Shown in pieces: positions 27,305 through 36,275 of a DNA stretch of 64,000 nt; positions within the stretch are counted from its first letter, which is position 1, and every line of letters starts with the position of its first letter. Origin of the DNA: Kurthia sibirica (GTDB lineage Bacteria > Bacillota > Bacilli > Bacillales_A > Planococcaceae); contig NZ_QFVR01000007.1 of the NCBI RefSeq assembly GCF_003143975.1, forward strand, positions 62,001 through 126,000, read 5' to 3'. Under the pieces are notes generated by a model that worked only from the letters and a program-made list of their open reading frames with translations, was not told where the DNA came from and made no database searches. A program made the translations under genes and the position numbers.

Positions 27305-27706
27305 CTACTCTTTGCTAAGTTGCCACTCAACACCAAAACGATCCGCTACATTGCCATAGCAGTCGCTCCAAAACGTTTTTTGTAACTCCATATGAACTTT
27401 TCCGCCAACTTGTAATTTAGCAAAACTAGAGCGAATATAGGCTTCATCAGGCGTTATGACTGCCAAAGTAATATTATTACCTACAATATAAGGGAATGCA
27501 GGGTTATTGTCCGAGAACATAAGATCAGCCCCTGCCACCATCACACGACCATGTAAAATCAACTCTTTTTGCTGTTCTGATAAGTTAGGGACCCCCGCTT
27601 CACCAAATGTTTTAAGCTCCGTTATTTCAGAATCAAAAACCTGTGCATAAAATGCCATAGCTTCCTTACAATTCCCATCAAATATTAAATAAGCATTCAC
27701 TGCCAT
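27305..27706 (-). CDS. VOC family protein (PhnB/YjdN-like)
   Basis: A 133-residue glyoxalase-fold protein of the PhnB/YjdN branch. It has the N-terminal AYLIFDGNCKEAMAFYAQVF, a central MFSDNNPAFPYIVGNNITLAV and the C-terminal WSDCYGNVADRFGVEWQL. AAGGAGTG six bases before ATG 27706 sets the start. The family includes metal-dependent lyases, dioxygenases and resistance proteins, and also members with no known activity; no substrate can be named. Confidence 0.85.
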   Translation of the reverse strand: MAVNAYLIFDGNCKEAMAFYAQVFDSEITELKTFGEAGVPNLSEQQKELILHGRVMVAGADLMFSDNNPAFPYIVGNNITLAVITPDEAYIRSSFAKLQVGGKVHMELQKTFWSDCYGNVADRFGVEWQLSKE

Positions 27707-27769
27707 ATTCAACACTCCTTCGTCATTTGTATATTTATTTTACTCATAGCATGAAAGAGTGGTCAATTT

Positions 27770-28123
27770 TCAAGAGATATTATAATGTAATACTGATTTT
27801 TGCCAAACCTTCGAAAAATAGTTACCCTCTGATTTTTGTAATGATAGGCCTTGATGATGTAAGGCATGCCAAATTTTTTGATCGACTGCATAAGGATGTG
27901 TATGACGTAAAATATCTACTTCATTTTTTGATAATACAACACGATAATTTTTCCCACCATGAATAATTGCTATGGTATATGAACGCCATAATTTCACATC
28001 GATTATCGTATATTCATCCCATTGTTTTAGCTGCATATTTATATCAGAAGCAACCTTCTCAAAAAACTTCTTTGTCGTATAATCTGCAGCCATGGTCGTT
28101 CTAAAAAAACTATTTGTATTCAT
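27770..28123 (-). CDS. Hypothetical protein, 117 residues
   Basis: I do not recognise this protein. It is small, soluble and basic, with no signal peptide or membrane helix. GGAGGGTGATGAAGC precedes the ATG, a strong ribosome binding site that argues for a real gene. The middle reads as beta strands (YTIIDVKLWRSYTIAIIHGG, then KNYRVVLSKNEVDIL), which may mean a compact alpha/beta fold. It lies between the VOC gene and the haem operon, on the same strand, with separate spacing. Confidence 0.6.
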   Translation of the reverse strand: MNTNSFFRTTMAADYTTKKFFEKVASDINMQLKQWDEYTIIDVKLWRSYTIAIIHGGKNYRVVLSKNEVDILRHTHPYAVDQKIWHALHHQGLSLQKSEGNYFSKVWQKSVLHYNIS

Positions 28124-28195
28124 GCTTCATCACCCTCCATAACCTAGTTATCTTATAGGGATTATATCAAATCGATTTTATCTTGTAAACAAAAA

Positions 28196-28223
28196 CATCA
28201 AAGAACCTATTTGTCCTTTGATG
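28196..28223 (-). terminator. Terminator of the haem uptake operon
   Basis: CATCAAAG (28196-28203) pairs with CTTTGATG (28216-28223), followed on the minus strand by TTTTTGTTT. Confidence 0.75.
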
Positions 28224-28231
28224 CTGATTTA

Positions 28232-28729
28232 TTATTTTGTAGCTTGAGCAATGACGACATGCGTGAATGATTCATCCGCTATATGTAAATCAAATGCTAA
28301 ACCAAAACCAACCACATAACGCCCCTCTGTTGGTGTCAACGCAAAGAGCGAAAAATCTAATCCTCGTAATACATCTAGCATTGCTTTGCCATGTTGTTCA
28401 TTAAATTGCTGAAATATATGTTCATGCTTTGCCTCTGCAACAATCTCTGCTCGACAGCTATAACGTAAACGTTCACGTGCAAAAAGATTCGGCGATGCTT
28501 CTTCGTCTCGTAATGCCATAATGGTTACTTGTGGATGCGCAACAATATAACCATAATGCTCGGAAATTTTACTAATATAAATATAAAATTTGCCGTCACT
28601 AAAGATGAAGGGTGAATAGCTTAAAAAAGGTTCGCCCTGTTCGTCTAAGCTACTGATCATCATTGTTTTAGCTTCTGTAAGTAAAGTATTGCAATCTTTT
28701 TGTCGCTGTACTATGTCTATTTTTTTCAT
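28232..28729 (-). CDS. HugZ-like haem-utilisation protein (split-barrel FMN/haem fold)
   Basis: A 165-residue protein of the pyridoxamine-phosphate-oxidase-like split-barrel superfamily, HugZ type. Seen: TEAKTMMISSLDEQGEPFLSYSPFIF, YIYISKISEHYGYI, LFARERLRYSCRAEIV and the C-terminal GRYVVGFGLAFDL. HugZ proteins bind haem and can degrade it to release iron. Being the last gene of a haem ABC operon supports this over a vitamin B6 role. GGAGG nine bases before ATG 28729 sets the start; the gap to the ATPase gene is 13 bases. Confidence 0.8.
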   Translation of the reverse strand: MKKIDIVQRQKDCNTLLTEAKTMMISSLDEQGEPFLSYSPFIFSDGKFYIYISKISEHYGYIVAHPQVTIMALRDEEASPNLFARERLRYSCRAEIVAEAKHEHIFQQFNEQHGKAMLDVLRGLDFSLFALTPTEGRYVVGFGLAFDLHIADESFTHVVIAQATK

Positions 28730-28742
28730 TGTTATAGTCCTC

Positions 28743-29522
28743 CTATTCTGCAATTCCGATTAAATTGATACGTGGTTTACTATGTTTAAAATGACGATCG
28801 ATATCACAATCCACCTTATATACTTGTCGAAGTAATTCCTTGGTCATTACTTCATCTGACGTTCCATACTTCACCATTTGACCTTCATGAATAACACAAA
28901 TTTTATCGCTATAAATACTTGCTTGATTCAAATCATGTAATACCATCACAATCGTCATACCCAACTCTCGATTAACAGAATGAATTAACTCGAGTAATTG
29001 CAACTGATGTGCAATATCTAAATACGTCGTTGGTTCATCAAGTAGTAAAATTTTAGGACGCTGCGCTAAAGACATAGCAATCCATGCACGTTGGGCTTCT
29101 CCTCCCGATAAGGAAGCTACTTGACGCTTCCTATATGTTACTAAATTTGTTTTTTCAATCGCCCAATCAATCATGTCATAATCTTCGTCATTCAATCGCT
29201 CATACCATTTTTTATGGGGAGTTCGACCATATTCAATCAATTCTTCAACCGTTAAATCTGTCGGTGAATCATTGGATTGAAATAACACGCTCATACGTTG
29301 TGATATTTCTTTGGACTTCAAATGTAGCAAGTCCATCCCTTCTATGAAAACAGTATTTTCACCAGGAGAAATCATGCGAGAAATCGCTTTAAGTGCCGTT
29401 GATTTTCCAGAGCCGTTTGGACCGATAATGGAGACAATCTCTCCAGGTTGAATGACGAATGACAATCCTTTAATAATTTGCTGTTGTTCAATTGTGATGG
29501 ACAATTCATTGATTCGTAACAT
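28743..29522 (-). CDS. Haem/iron-siderophore ABC transporter ATPase (HmuV/FecE-like)
   Basis: ATPase of 259 residues energising haem import. Walker A GPNGSGKST, Q-loop LFQSNDSPTDLT, signature LSGGEAQRAWIAMSLA, Walker B ILLLDEPTTYLD and switch VLHDLNQAS are those of the FecE/BtuD group. AAGGAGAT precedes the ATG. Haem specificity is inherited from the IsdE-like receptor and the HugZ-like gene of the same operon. Confidence 0.9.
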   Translation of the reverse strand: MLRINELSITIEQQQIIKGLSFVIQPGEIVSIIGPNGSGKSTALKAISRMISPGENTVFIEGMDLLHLKSKEISQRMSVLFQSNDSPTDLTVEELIEYGRTPHKKWYERLNDEDYDMIDWAIEKTNLVTYRKRQVASLSGGEAQRAWIAMSLAQRPKILLLDEPTTYLDIAHQLQLLELIHSVNRELGMTIVMVLHDLNQASIYSDKICVIHEGQMVKYGTSDEVMTKELLRQVYKVDCDIDRHFKHSKPRINLIGIAE

Positions 29523-29523
29523 C

Positions 29524-30510
29524 CTACATATCTCCTTTTCTCATTAAGTATAAGAAATATGGACCGCCGACCATCGCCATAACGATACCCGCGGGAATAT
29601 CTAACGGTGCAAAAAGCGAGCGTCCAATGGTATCTGCAATCAGTAGTACGACAGCCCCTAAGACCATACTCATCGGCATGAGTAAACGGTAGTTTGAACC
29701 AACAATGAGACGTGCCATATGTGGGACAACAAGACCAACAAAACCTAATAGACCAACGATTGCAACTGATATTGCTGCTAAATACACTGCAACAAACGAT
29801 AATAATACCCGTATTGTCGTTGTATTTTGGCCAAGATTGACAGCCACCTTCTCCCCTAGTGCAAGTAAATTAGCTGAACGAATGCAAAATAATGCGAATA
29901 TCCAACCCACCATCGAGTAGGGTAAAAGTGAGGTAACGTCTCCCATGCCCTTTCCTGATAGACTACCGTTCATCCATTGCAATGCAGATGGCAATTTATC
30001 ACTGTATAGAATGGACAATAAACCTGTAATTCCACCAAAAATAGCATTGACAGCAACGCCAGCTAAAATGATACGTACTGGCGAGATACCATTTTTCTTC
30101 CATGCTAATGCGTAAACAATCGTTACGGCTATAATGCCGCCACCCAGTGCTGCTAACGGAATCCAATTCCCTAAATTAGGTAACACAAGCATGATGAGTA
30201 ATACAGCAACAGATGCGCCACTCGATACACCTGTCAACCCCGGGTCAGCTAATGGGTTGCGCATAACTGATTGCAATAAGGCGCCGGAAATAGCTAAGTT
30301 AACTCCGACAATTGCTGCGATGAGAACACGTGGTACACGCAAATCCCAAACAATCGTGTGAGACATTGCCTCTCCATGACCAAAAAGTGTTTTGAGCGTT
30401 TCAAGCGGTGTAAGTGTCACACTTCCAATACCAATTGCTAGGATAAGCATTATGACTAAAATAATCCCCGTTAGGATAATACGATACTTTTTGTTAGGTG
30501 TACTGTTCAT
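29524..30510 (-). CDS. FecCD-family ABC permease (IsdF/HmuU-like)
   Basis: Permease of 328 residues with about nine to ten hydrophobic helices. FecCD signatures DLRVPRVLIAAIVGVNLAIS, NPLADPGLTGVSSGASV and GFVGLVVPHMARLIVGSNYR are intact. It follows the receptor gene with an 11-base gap and precedes the ATPase by one base, so the three are one transcription unit. It forms the homodimeric haem channel. Confidence 0.92.
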   Translation of the reverse strand: MNSTPNKKYRIILTGIILVIMLILAIGIGSVTLTPLETLKTLFGHGEAMSHTIVWDLRVPRVLIAAIVGVNLAISGALLQSVMRNPLADPGLTGVSSGASVAVLLIMLVLPNLGNWIPLAALGGGIIAVTIVYALAWKKNGISPVRIILAGVAVNAIFGGITGLLSILYSDKLPSALQWMNGSLSGKGMGDVTSLLPYSMVGWIFALFCIRSANLLALGEKVAVNLGQNTTTIRVLLSFVAVYLAAISVAIVGLLGFVGLVVPHMARLIVGSNYRLLMPMSMVLGAVVLLIADTIGRSLFAPLDIPAGIVMAMVGGPYFLYLMRKGDM

Positions 30511-30521
30511 TTATGCACACC

Positions 30522-31487
30522 TTACTTCATAAAAATTTCTTGTAATGCAGCTAGGCCCTGTGGGGCTTTGACGATGGAAGAATAACCAAAAACCTTATAA
30601 TCGAGCGCTGCTACTTGATCTGTTTTAAACGCACTTAAAGTATTCCATGCGCCATTTTTTTTCACTTCTGTTTTAAACTGTTTTAATGCTACCTCTGCAT
30701 CGCCATGAGATACCAGTAAAATACTATCTGGATTTGTTGCAACAACATCCTCCATATTCATCGGCACATAGGCTTCTTTGGATTTTGTTGCCTGCGCTAC
30801 GATGTTTGTCGCACCTAGCTTCTCGACTAAACTGCCAACATATGTTGTCGTATTCATCAGCATAAAGGATTCTCCAGATCCAAATATAATCATCACTTTT
30901 TTCATTGATACATCATGTGACGCAATAATTTTCTGCTCTTGCTTTTCTAATTTCTCTAAATAGGTCGTCGCAAGCTGTTCTTGTCCTTGTGCAATTGCCA
31001 ATGCTTTAAATGATTCTTTCAAATCATTATAAGAATCTGTCGGTAAATAAGCTGCTGGAATTTTAGTATTGGCCATTTTTTTATTCAAGCTCGTATGAAT
31101 TGAATCAGGTCCTATAACTAAATCTGGACTTAAGCTCACGATTCTCTCAATATCCGGTTCCACGGCCGTACCAATTTTTTCAACTGTTTCAAAACCTGTT
31201 GGTAAAGTATGTGCTGTTGTCGGTAAGCCTACCGGTGTAATATGTAAAATATCCAGCATTTCTGCAATCGTCACAGACGTTGTAACAATTTTTTTGGCGG
31301 GTTGTTGCGGGAAAGTATTCACGAGGTTTTTCACCTTTTTTGTCATTACCGCTTCATTTTTGGTCGTATCACTTCCGGCTGTTTCAACCTTTGTTGTTGT
31401 ATGATCGCCTTCCTTTGCTTGTCCATTACATGCTGATAACATTAATACAGAAGATAAAAATACTGCACTATATAAACGCCTGCGCAT
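30522..31487 (-). CDS. Haem ABC transporter substrate-binding lipoprotein (IsdE-like)
   Basis: A lipoprotein receptor of 321 residues: signal MRRRLYSAVFLSSVLMLSAC with lipidated Cys at 20, a Thr/Lys-rich linker, then a type III binding fold. IsdE-like segments are KKVMIIFGSGESFMLMNTTTY with VGSLVEKLGATNIV and YVPMNMEDVVATNPDSILLV; in IsdE, Met and His residues in these areas ligate haem, and the conserved NMEDVV Met and SHGDAEV His are present. A 17/19 Fur-box match lies immediately upstream. First gene of the four-gene haem operon. Confidence 0.88.
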   Translation of the reverse strand: MRRRLYSAVFLSSVLMLSACNGQAKEGDHTTTKVETAGSDTTKNEAVMTKKVKNLVNTFPQQPAKKIVTTSVTIAEMLDILHITPVGLPTTAHTLPTGFETVEKIGTAVEPDIERIVSLSPDLVIGPDSIHTSLNKKMANTKIPAAYLPTDSYNDLKESFKALAIAQGQEQLATTYLEKLEKQEQKIIASHDVSMKKVMIIFGSGESFMLMNTTTYVGSLVEKLGATNIVAQATKSKEAYVPMNMEDVVATNPDSILLVSHGDAEVALKQFKTEVKKNGAWNTLSAFKTDQVAALDYKVFGYSSIVKAPQGLAALQEIFMK

Positions 31488-31514
31488 AAAAAATAACCTC
31501 CAATTGTTTTAAAT

Positions 31515-31533
31515 GAAAATAATTATCATTATC
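31515..31533. promoter_or_regulatory. Fur box of the haem operon
   Basis: GATAATGATAATTATTTTC on the minus strand matches the 19-bp Fur consensus GATAATGATWATCATTATC at 17 positions. It is 28 bases upstream of the IsdE-like start, in the promoter region. It implies derepression under iron limitation. Confidence 0.85.
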
Positions 31534-31695
31534 ATTTAAAAATATAGCAAACAAAAATAGCTAACACAACCTTAGAAAAATCAGTCAATCATGTAAAATT
31601 ATGCAAAAATACATGTTGATTTATTTTCTTATTGTATTAGCTATCTATTTCGGTCTATTTTTCATACGGCAAAATCACATAAAAGTTACAACTTT

Positions 31696-33135
31696 TTATT
31701 TTTTAGCAATATGAACTTTTAATTGTTTGTTTTTAACTGTTTTATTTTGCATCGCTTTTAAGACGATGTGACCTTTATCATTTAAAATCTCGATAAATGT
31801 GCAAGAATCTTGGATTGTAATAATCCCGATGTCCTGACCATCAATACCATCAATATTCGTTAATGTTCCAACAAAATCAATTGCGCGGATTTTTTTCTTT
31901 TTCCCACCATTAAAGTAGAGTTTTGTAATATGGTCATTTAATTGATCTTTTTTGGCAATTTTACGCTCTGGTAAAGTGGCCATTTTTTTCTTGAATGCTT
32001 CAATATTCAATGCAACTTGCTCAGAAGTTGGCAGATTTACACGATTGATTTTAAACCCTATAAATTCTTCAATACTATGAAGGAATTTGCCTTCATATGG
32101 TGTGACGAAGGTAATTACTTTGCCTTCTTTACCGGCACGACCCGTACGGCCTGCACGATGGACATAGCTCTCTTTTTCAAGTGGTAAATCATATTGTACA
32201 ACCATCGTAATATGGTCAATATCGATACCACGTGCCGCTACATCAGTTGCTACTAAATAACGGAAGTCACCTTTACGGAAATCATTCATGACAGCAAGAC
32301 GATCATCTTGTGTCATGCCGCCATGCAACATATCAACGCTATAACCATCCTCTGTCAAATTATCACAGACCTTAGCAACTTGGTCTTTCGTGCGACAGAA
32401 AACAATACAACTATCCGGATTTTCGGCTGTTGTTACTTTTCTAAATGTGTCATATTTCATTTCTTCAGGTACTTCAATTACTTCATGACGAATTGTCGAT
32501 ACCTTCGATTGATTGCCTGCTGCCTCTAACAATACAGGTTCGATCATATATTTTTTAGCTAAACGTTTAATCGCTTCAGGAAAAGTCGCCGAAAACAACA
32601 ATGTTTTACGATCTGTTGGTAATTTTTTAATAATTTTTTCTACTTGCTCAATAAAGCCCATATTTAGCATTTCATCTGCTTCATCGATTACTAAATACTG
32701 AATTTTATCAAAATTAATCGTTTCTCTTTCAATATGATCCATGACACGTCCTGGTGTTCCTGCGACAATATGTGTTTTTTGGCGAAGTGCAGCAATTTGG
32801 AATTTAATCGGTTGTTTACCGTATATCGCAACTGCTTTAATACGCTTATAACGACCAATATTTGTGAAATCCTCCATAACTTGAACTGCTAACTCGCGCG
32901 TCGGTGTTAAGATTAATGCCTGTGGTTTGTTTTCAGTCCAATCAATATTATTCGAGATTGGAATTGCATATGCTGCTGTTTTACCACTACCTGTTTGTGA
33001 TTTAGCTAATACGTCCTGACCAGCTAATACTTGTGGCAATACAAGTTCTTGTATCGCTGTTGGTTGTTCATAGCCTAAATCCTTTACTGCATCAATAATT
33101 GTTTCTTCTAGACCGTAGTCCGTAAATTTATTCAT
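31696..33135 (-). CDS. dbpA: DEAD-box RNA helicase, DbpA/YxiN-like
   Basis: ATP-dependent RNA helicase of 479 residues. In order: Q motif YEQPTAIQ, Walker A SQTGSGKT, PTRELA, TPGR, DEAD box VIDEADEML, SAT, and HRAGRTGRAG. The C-terminal 75 residues (from about 400: KLYFNGGKKKKIRAIDFVGT) form the RRM-like domain that, in DbpA and YxiN, binds hairpin 92 of 23S rRNA. It therefore probably acts in 50S ribosome assembly. Length fits YxiN. Single gene. Confidence 0.92.
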   Translation of the reverse strand: MNKFTDYGLEETIIDAVKDLGYEQPTAIQELVLPQVLAGQDVLAKSQTGSGKTAAYAIPISNNIDWTENKPQALILTPTRELAVQVMEDFTNIGRYKRIKAVAIYGKQPIKFQIAALRQKTHIVAGTPGRVMDHIERETINFDKIQYLVIDEADEMLNMGFIEQVEKIIKKLPTDRKTLLFSATFPEAIKRLAKKYMIEPVLLEAAGNQSKVSTIRHEVIEVPEEMKYDTFRKVTTAENPDSCIVFCRTKDQVAKVCDNLTEDGYSVDMLHGGMTQDDRLAVMNDFRKGDFRYLVATDVAARGIDIDHITMVVQYDLPLEKESYVHRAGRTGRAGKEGKVITFVTPYEGKFLHSIEEFIGFKINRVNLPTSEQVALNIEAFKKKMATLPERKIAKKDQLNDHITKLYFNGGKKKKIRAIDFVGTLTNIDGIDGQDIGIITIQDSCTFIEILNDKGHIVLKAMQNKTVKNKQLKVHIAKK

Positions 33136-33176
33136 TCCTCTACCTCACTCTTTTTTCATATTTATAGTATAACGCA

Positions 33177-34061
33177 TTATTTCGATAGAAGCATTTGTAC
33201 AAATCGTGTAGATGATGGTGTAAGCGGTACATTTTCAAGATAACATACACCAATGAAACGCGGTGGTATTACGATTTCAAGTGGTATTTCAAATAGTGTA
33301 CCACGCGTTAAATATTCATAAGAAAATTCCTTTATTACACAAGCTACACCCAAATTACTTTTTGCAAACTCAATGAGTAAATCGTGTGAACCCAATTCAA
33401 GTTCTGGTGCGATACGAATTCCTTGTTCATTTAAAAAATCTTCTACATAATTGCGTGAATTAGAAAGGCGTTCTAGCATAATGAGTGGTAGTTTGACAAG
33501 CCGATCATAACTGAGTGGTTGTGTGATTAAGGGTTTATATTTGATACCACAAACAAAAATATCATGAATTTCTTTAATTTTATGAATGGTTAATGCGTGA
33601 TCATCCAACGGCAAATTACACACAGCAATATCAATTGCCCCCGATTTAACTTGTGTCGTCAATTCCGTCGTTGTTCCATTGACAATTTTAAAATGAATAT
33701 TGGGAAAACGATTTCTAAAATCCTCTAAATACGGCAATAAATAATATTTTGAAATCGTGTCACCCACACCAATTTTCAATTCCCCTAAAGTTAAATGTTT
33801 AAATTCCAGCAATTTATTTTCGCCCACTTCGATAAGCTCCAAAGCTGATTTCACATGACCAAAAAGAATATTTCCCTCATCTGTTAAATTAACACCTTTT
33901 GTCGTGCGATTGAATAAGCGACTACCCAATTCTGTCTCAAGATGCGCAATTGCTTGGCTAATTGCTGGCTGTGTCATATACAACGATTTTGCAGCCTTAG
34001 AAAAACTTTCACTTTTACCCACTTGTAAAAAAATTCGATAATAATCTAACTTCACAACCAT
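33177..34061 (-). CDS. LysR family transcriptional regulator
   Basis: A 294-residue LysR-type regulator. The N-terminal winged helix contains FSKAAKSLYMTQPAISQAIAHLE, and the effector domain (about 90-294) includes LTLGELKIGVGDTISKYYLLP. It is divergent from the CofE-domain gene with 106 bases between them, the classical arrangement for a LysR activator and its target. The ligand is unknown. Confidence 0.9.
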   Translation of the reverse strand: MVVKLDYYRIFLQVGKSESFSKAAKSLYMTQPAISQAIAHLETELGSRLFNRTTKGVNLTDEGNILFGHVKSALELIEVGENKLLEFKHLTLGELKIGVGDTISKYYLLPYLEDFRNRFPNIHFKIVNGTTTELTTQVKSGAIDIAVCNLPLDDHALTIHKIKEIHDIFVCGIKYKPLITQPLSYDRLVKLPLIMLERLSNSRNYVEDFLNEQGIRIAPELELGSHDLLIEFAKSNLGVACVIKEFSYEYLTRGTLFEIPLEIVIPPRFIGVCYLENVPLTPSSTRFVQMLLSK

Positions 34062-34108
34062 ATAAGCACTCCTTATATATACTATTATATATATTAATTT
34101 TACTTATA

Positions 34109-34143
34109 CATTAGTACAAAGTATAGTTATTTATATACTAATG
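34109..34143 (+). promoter_or_regulatory. CofE-like gene promoter with inverted repeat
   Basis: TTAGTA (34111-34116) and TATACT (34134-34139) are exactly 17 bases apart. CATTAGTA (34109-34116) and TACTAATG (34136-34143) form an 8-bp inverted repeat covering both promoter elements. This may be the binding site of the divergent LysR protein or of a repressor. Confidence 0.55.
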
Positions 34144-34167
34144 CTTTAAATATGAGGAGAGATTATT

Positions 34168-35358
34168 TTGGAAAGAGTAGTAGGAACTGTAGCACGTGGA
34201 CTTCGTGGTCCGATTATTAATAAGGGAGATGACATCGCACAAATCGTCGTTGATACTGTTTTAAACGCTTCAACTATTGAAGGTTTTAACATTGCTGATC
34301 AAGATGTTGTCACAGTTACGGAATCTGTCGTAGCACGCGCTCAAGGTAACTATGCTTCAATCGATGCCATTGCAACAGATGTTTCAGCAAAATTTGGCGA
34401 CGATACTGTCGGTATAATATTCCCCATTTTAAGCCGTAATCGCTTTGCTATTTGCTTACGTGGTATTGCAAAAGGCATTAAAAAAGCTGTATTAATGCTA
34501 AGCTACCCATCTGATGAAGTAGGGAATCACTTAGTAAGCTTGGATGACTTAGATGAAAAAGGTGTAAACCCTTGGACTGACACGCTAACTGAAGATGAAT
34601 TCCGCCAACATTTTGGTGAAAATGTTCACCCATTCACTGGCGTAGACTATATCGCATACTATAAATCATTAATCGAAGAATATGGCGTTGAAGTGGAAGT
34701 AATTTTCTCTAACAATCCAAAATCAATTCTTAACTATACGAAATCTGTATTAACTTGTGATATCCATTCACGTCATCGTACAGTGCGCAACTTGCAAGCT
34801 GCAGGTGCTGAAAAAGTATTCACTTTAGCTGATATTTTAAACACACCAGTAAACGGTAGTGGCTTCAATGAAGATTTTGGCCTTCTTGGCTCAAACAAAT
34901 CAACTGAAGATAGCGTCAAATTATTCCCTCGTGATTGCCAACCTGTTGTTGACGGCATTCAAGCTGCCATCAAAGCTGCTACTGGTAAAACAGTCGAAGT
35001 AATGATTTACGGTGATGGTGCATTCAAAGATCCAGTAGGTCAAATTTGGGAACTTGCTGACCCTGTCGTCTCTCCAGCATACACAGTTGGTCTTGAAGGT
35101 ACACCAAATGAAATCAAGCTAAAATATTTAGCTGACAATGATTTTGCAGATTTACGTGGTGATGCGCTACAAGTAGCAATAAAACAATACATTAATAATA
35201 AAGATGCCGATTTAACTGGTCATATGGCTGCTCAAGGGACGACACCTCGTCGTCTGACAGACTTAATTGGTTCACTATCTGATTTAACATCTGGTTCTGG
35301 CGATAAAGGAACACCGATGATCTATATCCAAGGTTATTTCGATAACTACACAAAATAA
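34168..35358 (+). CDS. Coenzyme F420-0:L-glutamate ligase (CofE) domain protein, TTG start
   Basis: A 396-residue protein of the F420_ligase domain family, the fold that adds glutamate to F420-0 in archaea and actinobacteria. Start and frame: GAGGAGAGA then TTG 34168. Conserved parts include GTVARGLRGPIINKGDDIAQ, VTVTESVVARAQGNYAS, IFPILSRNRFA and a C-terminal EVMIYGDGAFKDPVGQIWEL. Bacilli are not known to make F420, so the true acceptor is unknown. Divergent from a LysR regulator; followed by a terminator. Confidence 0.8.
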   Translation: MERVVGTVARGLRGPIINKGDDIAQIVVDTVLNASTIEGFNIADQDVVTVTESVVARAQGNYASIDAIATDVSAKFGDDTVGIIFPILSRNRFAICLRGIAKGIKKAVLMLSYPSDEVGNHLVSLDDLDEKGVNPWTDTLTEDEFRQHFGENVHPFTGVDYIAYYKSLIEEYGVEVEVIFSNNPKSILNYTKSVLTCDIHSRHRTVRNLQAAGAEKVFTLADILNTPVNGSGFNEDFGLLGSNKSTEDSVKLFPRDCQPVVDGIQAAIKAATGKTVEVMIYGDGAFKDPVGQIWELADPVVSPAYTVGLEGTPNEIKLKYLADNDFADLRGDALQVAIKQYINNKDADLTGHMAAQGTTPRRLTDLIGSLSDLTSGSGDKGTPMIYIQGYFDNYTK

Positions 35359-35370
35359 TACAGTCAAATG

Positions 35371-35421
35371 AAGGGACGACCCAAAAGTAAGAAATTACTT
35401 TTTTATGGTCGCCCTTTTTTT
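35371..35421 (+). terminator. Terminator of the CofE-like gene
   Basis: AAGGGACGACC pairs with GGTCGCCCTT (one bulged base), enclosing a second small hairpin, then a seven-base T run. Confidence 0.8.
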
Positions 35422-35472
35422 ACTGTTCAATTTACAAGAAATCACGTATTTTATAGAGAAGGGGTGAATCCA

Positions 35473-36231
35473 ATGACAACTAAACTATATATAGATCATG
35501 ATTTTATACAGGCTGGTATTACATTAAAGAATGAACAAATTCCAGACAATAATAATATGGCTTTACATTGCTGTGACCTTCCACAAGAAGTACTAATGAA
35601 TAGGCAGCGTTTAGCAAAATCACTACAGATTGACCTTCAGCAACTTGTCGTTGCAAACCAAACTCACAGTGCCACAATATATAAAGTAGTCGATACGGAT
35701 AAGGGGCGAGGCGCATTATCTGTGAAAGATGCCATCGCCGACACCGATGCACTTTATACATTTGAAAAAAATATAATGCTTGGCATATTCACTGCCGATT
35801 GTGTACCAGTCATTTTTCATGAACCATCTCGTGGATTAATCGGTGTCATTCATTCCGGTTGGCAAGGGACGATTCAAGAGATTAGCAGTGCTGTTATGCA
35901 CCATCTAATTACGATTGAACAAATAGACCCACAGCTACTACACGTTCATCTAGGTCGTGCATTAAGCCAAGACAAGTTCGAAGTTGATTATGATGTATTT
36001 GAAAAATTCGAGGCATTAGGCTATGCAGAACCCTTTATGTATTATAAGGAAGAAACAGACAAATATCATATCGATAATCAGTTGGTCGTCAAAAGACAAT
36101 TTGAACGTGCTGGTGTACCAAGCACTCAAATTACAGTTGATGCAACATGCACTTTTCTTCATGATGATGGTTTTTCCTATCGTCAAAATCGCGCAGATGG
36201 TCGACATATGACTTTTATTCGCCGTAAATAA
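35473..36231 (+). CDS. pgeF: Multicopper polyphenol oxidase/laccase-domain protein (PgeF/YlmD family)
   Basis: A 252-residue protein of the YfiH/YlmD/LACC1 family. Metal and active-site motifs are intact: NQTHSATI (His), GIFTADCVPVIF (Cys), VIHSGWQGT (His) and the late DATCTFLHDDGFSYR. Family members were first described as polyphenol oxidases; later work supports purine nucleoside phosphorylase/deaminase activity and a peptidoglycan-editing role (PgeF). ATG 35473 follows AAGGGGTGA. Unlike B. subtilis ylmD it is not in the ftsZ-ylm region; a possible second copy. Confidence 0.85.
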   Translation: MTTKLYIDHDFIQAGITLKNEQIPDNNNMALHCCDLPQEVLMNRQRLAKSLQIDLQQLVVANQTHSATIYKVVDTDKGRGALSVKDAIADTDALYTFEKNIMLGIFTADCVPVIFHEPSRGLIGVIHSGWQGTIQEISSAVMHHLITIEQIDPQLLHVHLGRALSQDKFEVDYDVFEKFEALGYAEPFMYYKEETDKYHIDNQLVVKRQFERAGVPSTQITVDATCTFLHDDGFSYRQNRADGRHMTFIRRK

Positions 36232-36275
36232 AAAAGAGGAGAAGAAATTTGAAAACAATTTCCTCTCCTTTTTTT
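36231..36275. terminator. Bidirectional terminator
   Basis: AAAAAGAGGAG and GAAATT pair with AATTTC and CTCTCCTTTTT, with A and T runs on both sides, between the convergent pgeF-like and M20 peptidase genes. Confidence 0.85.
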
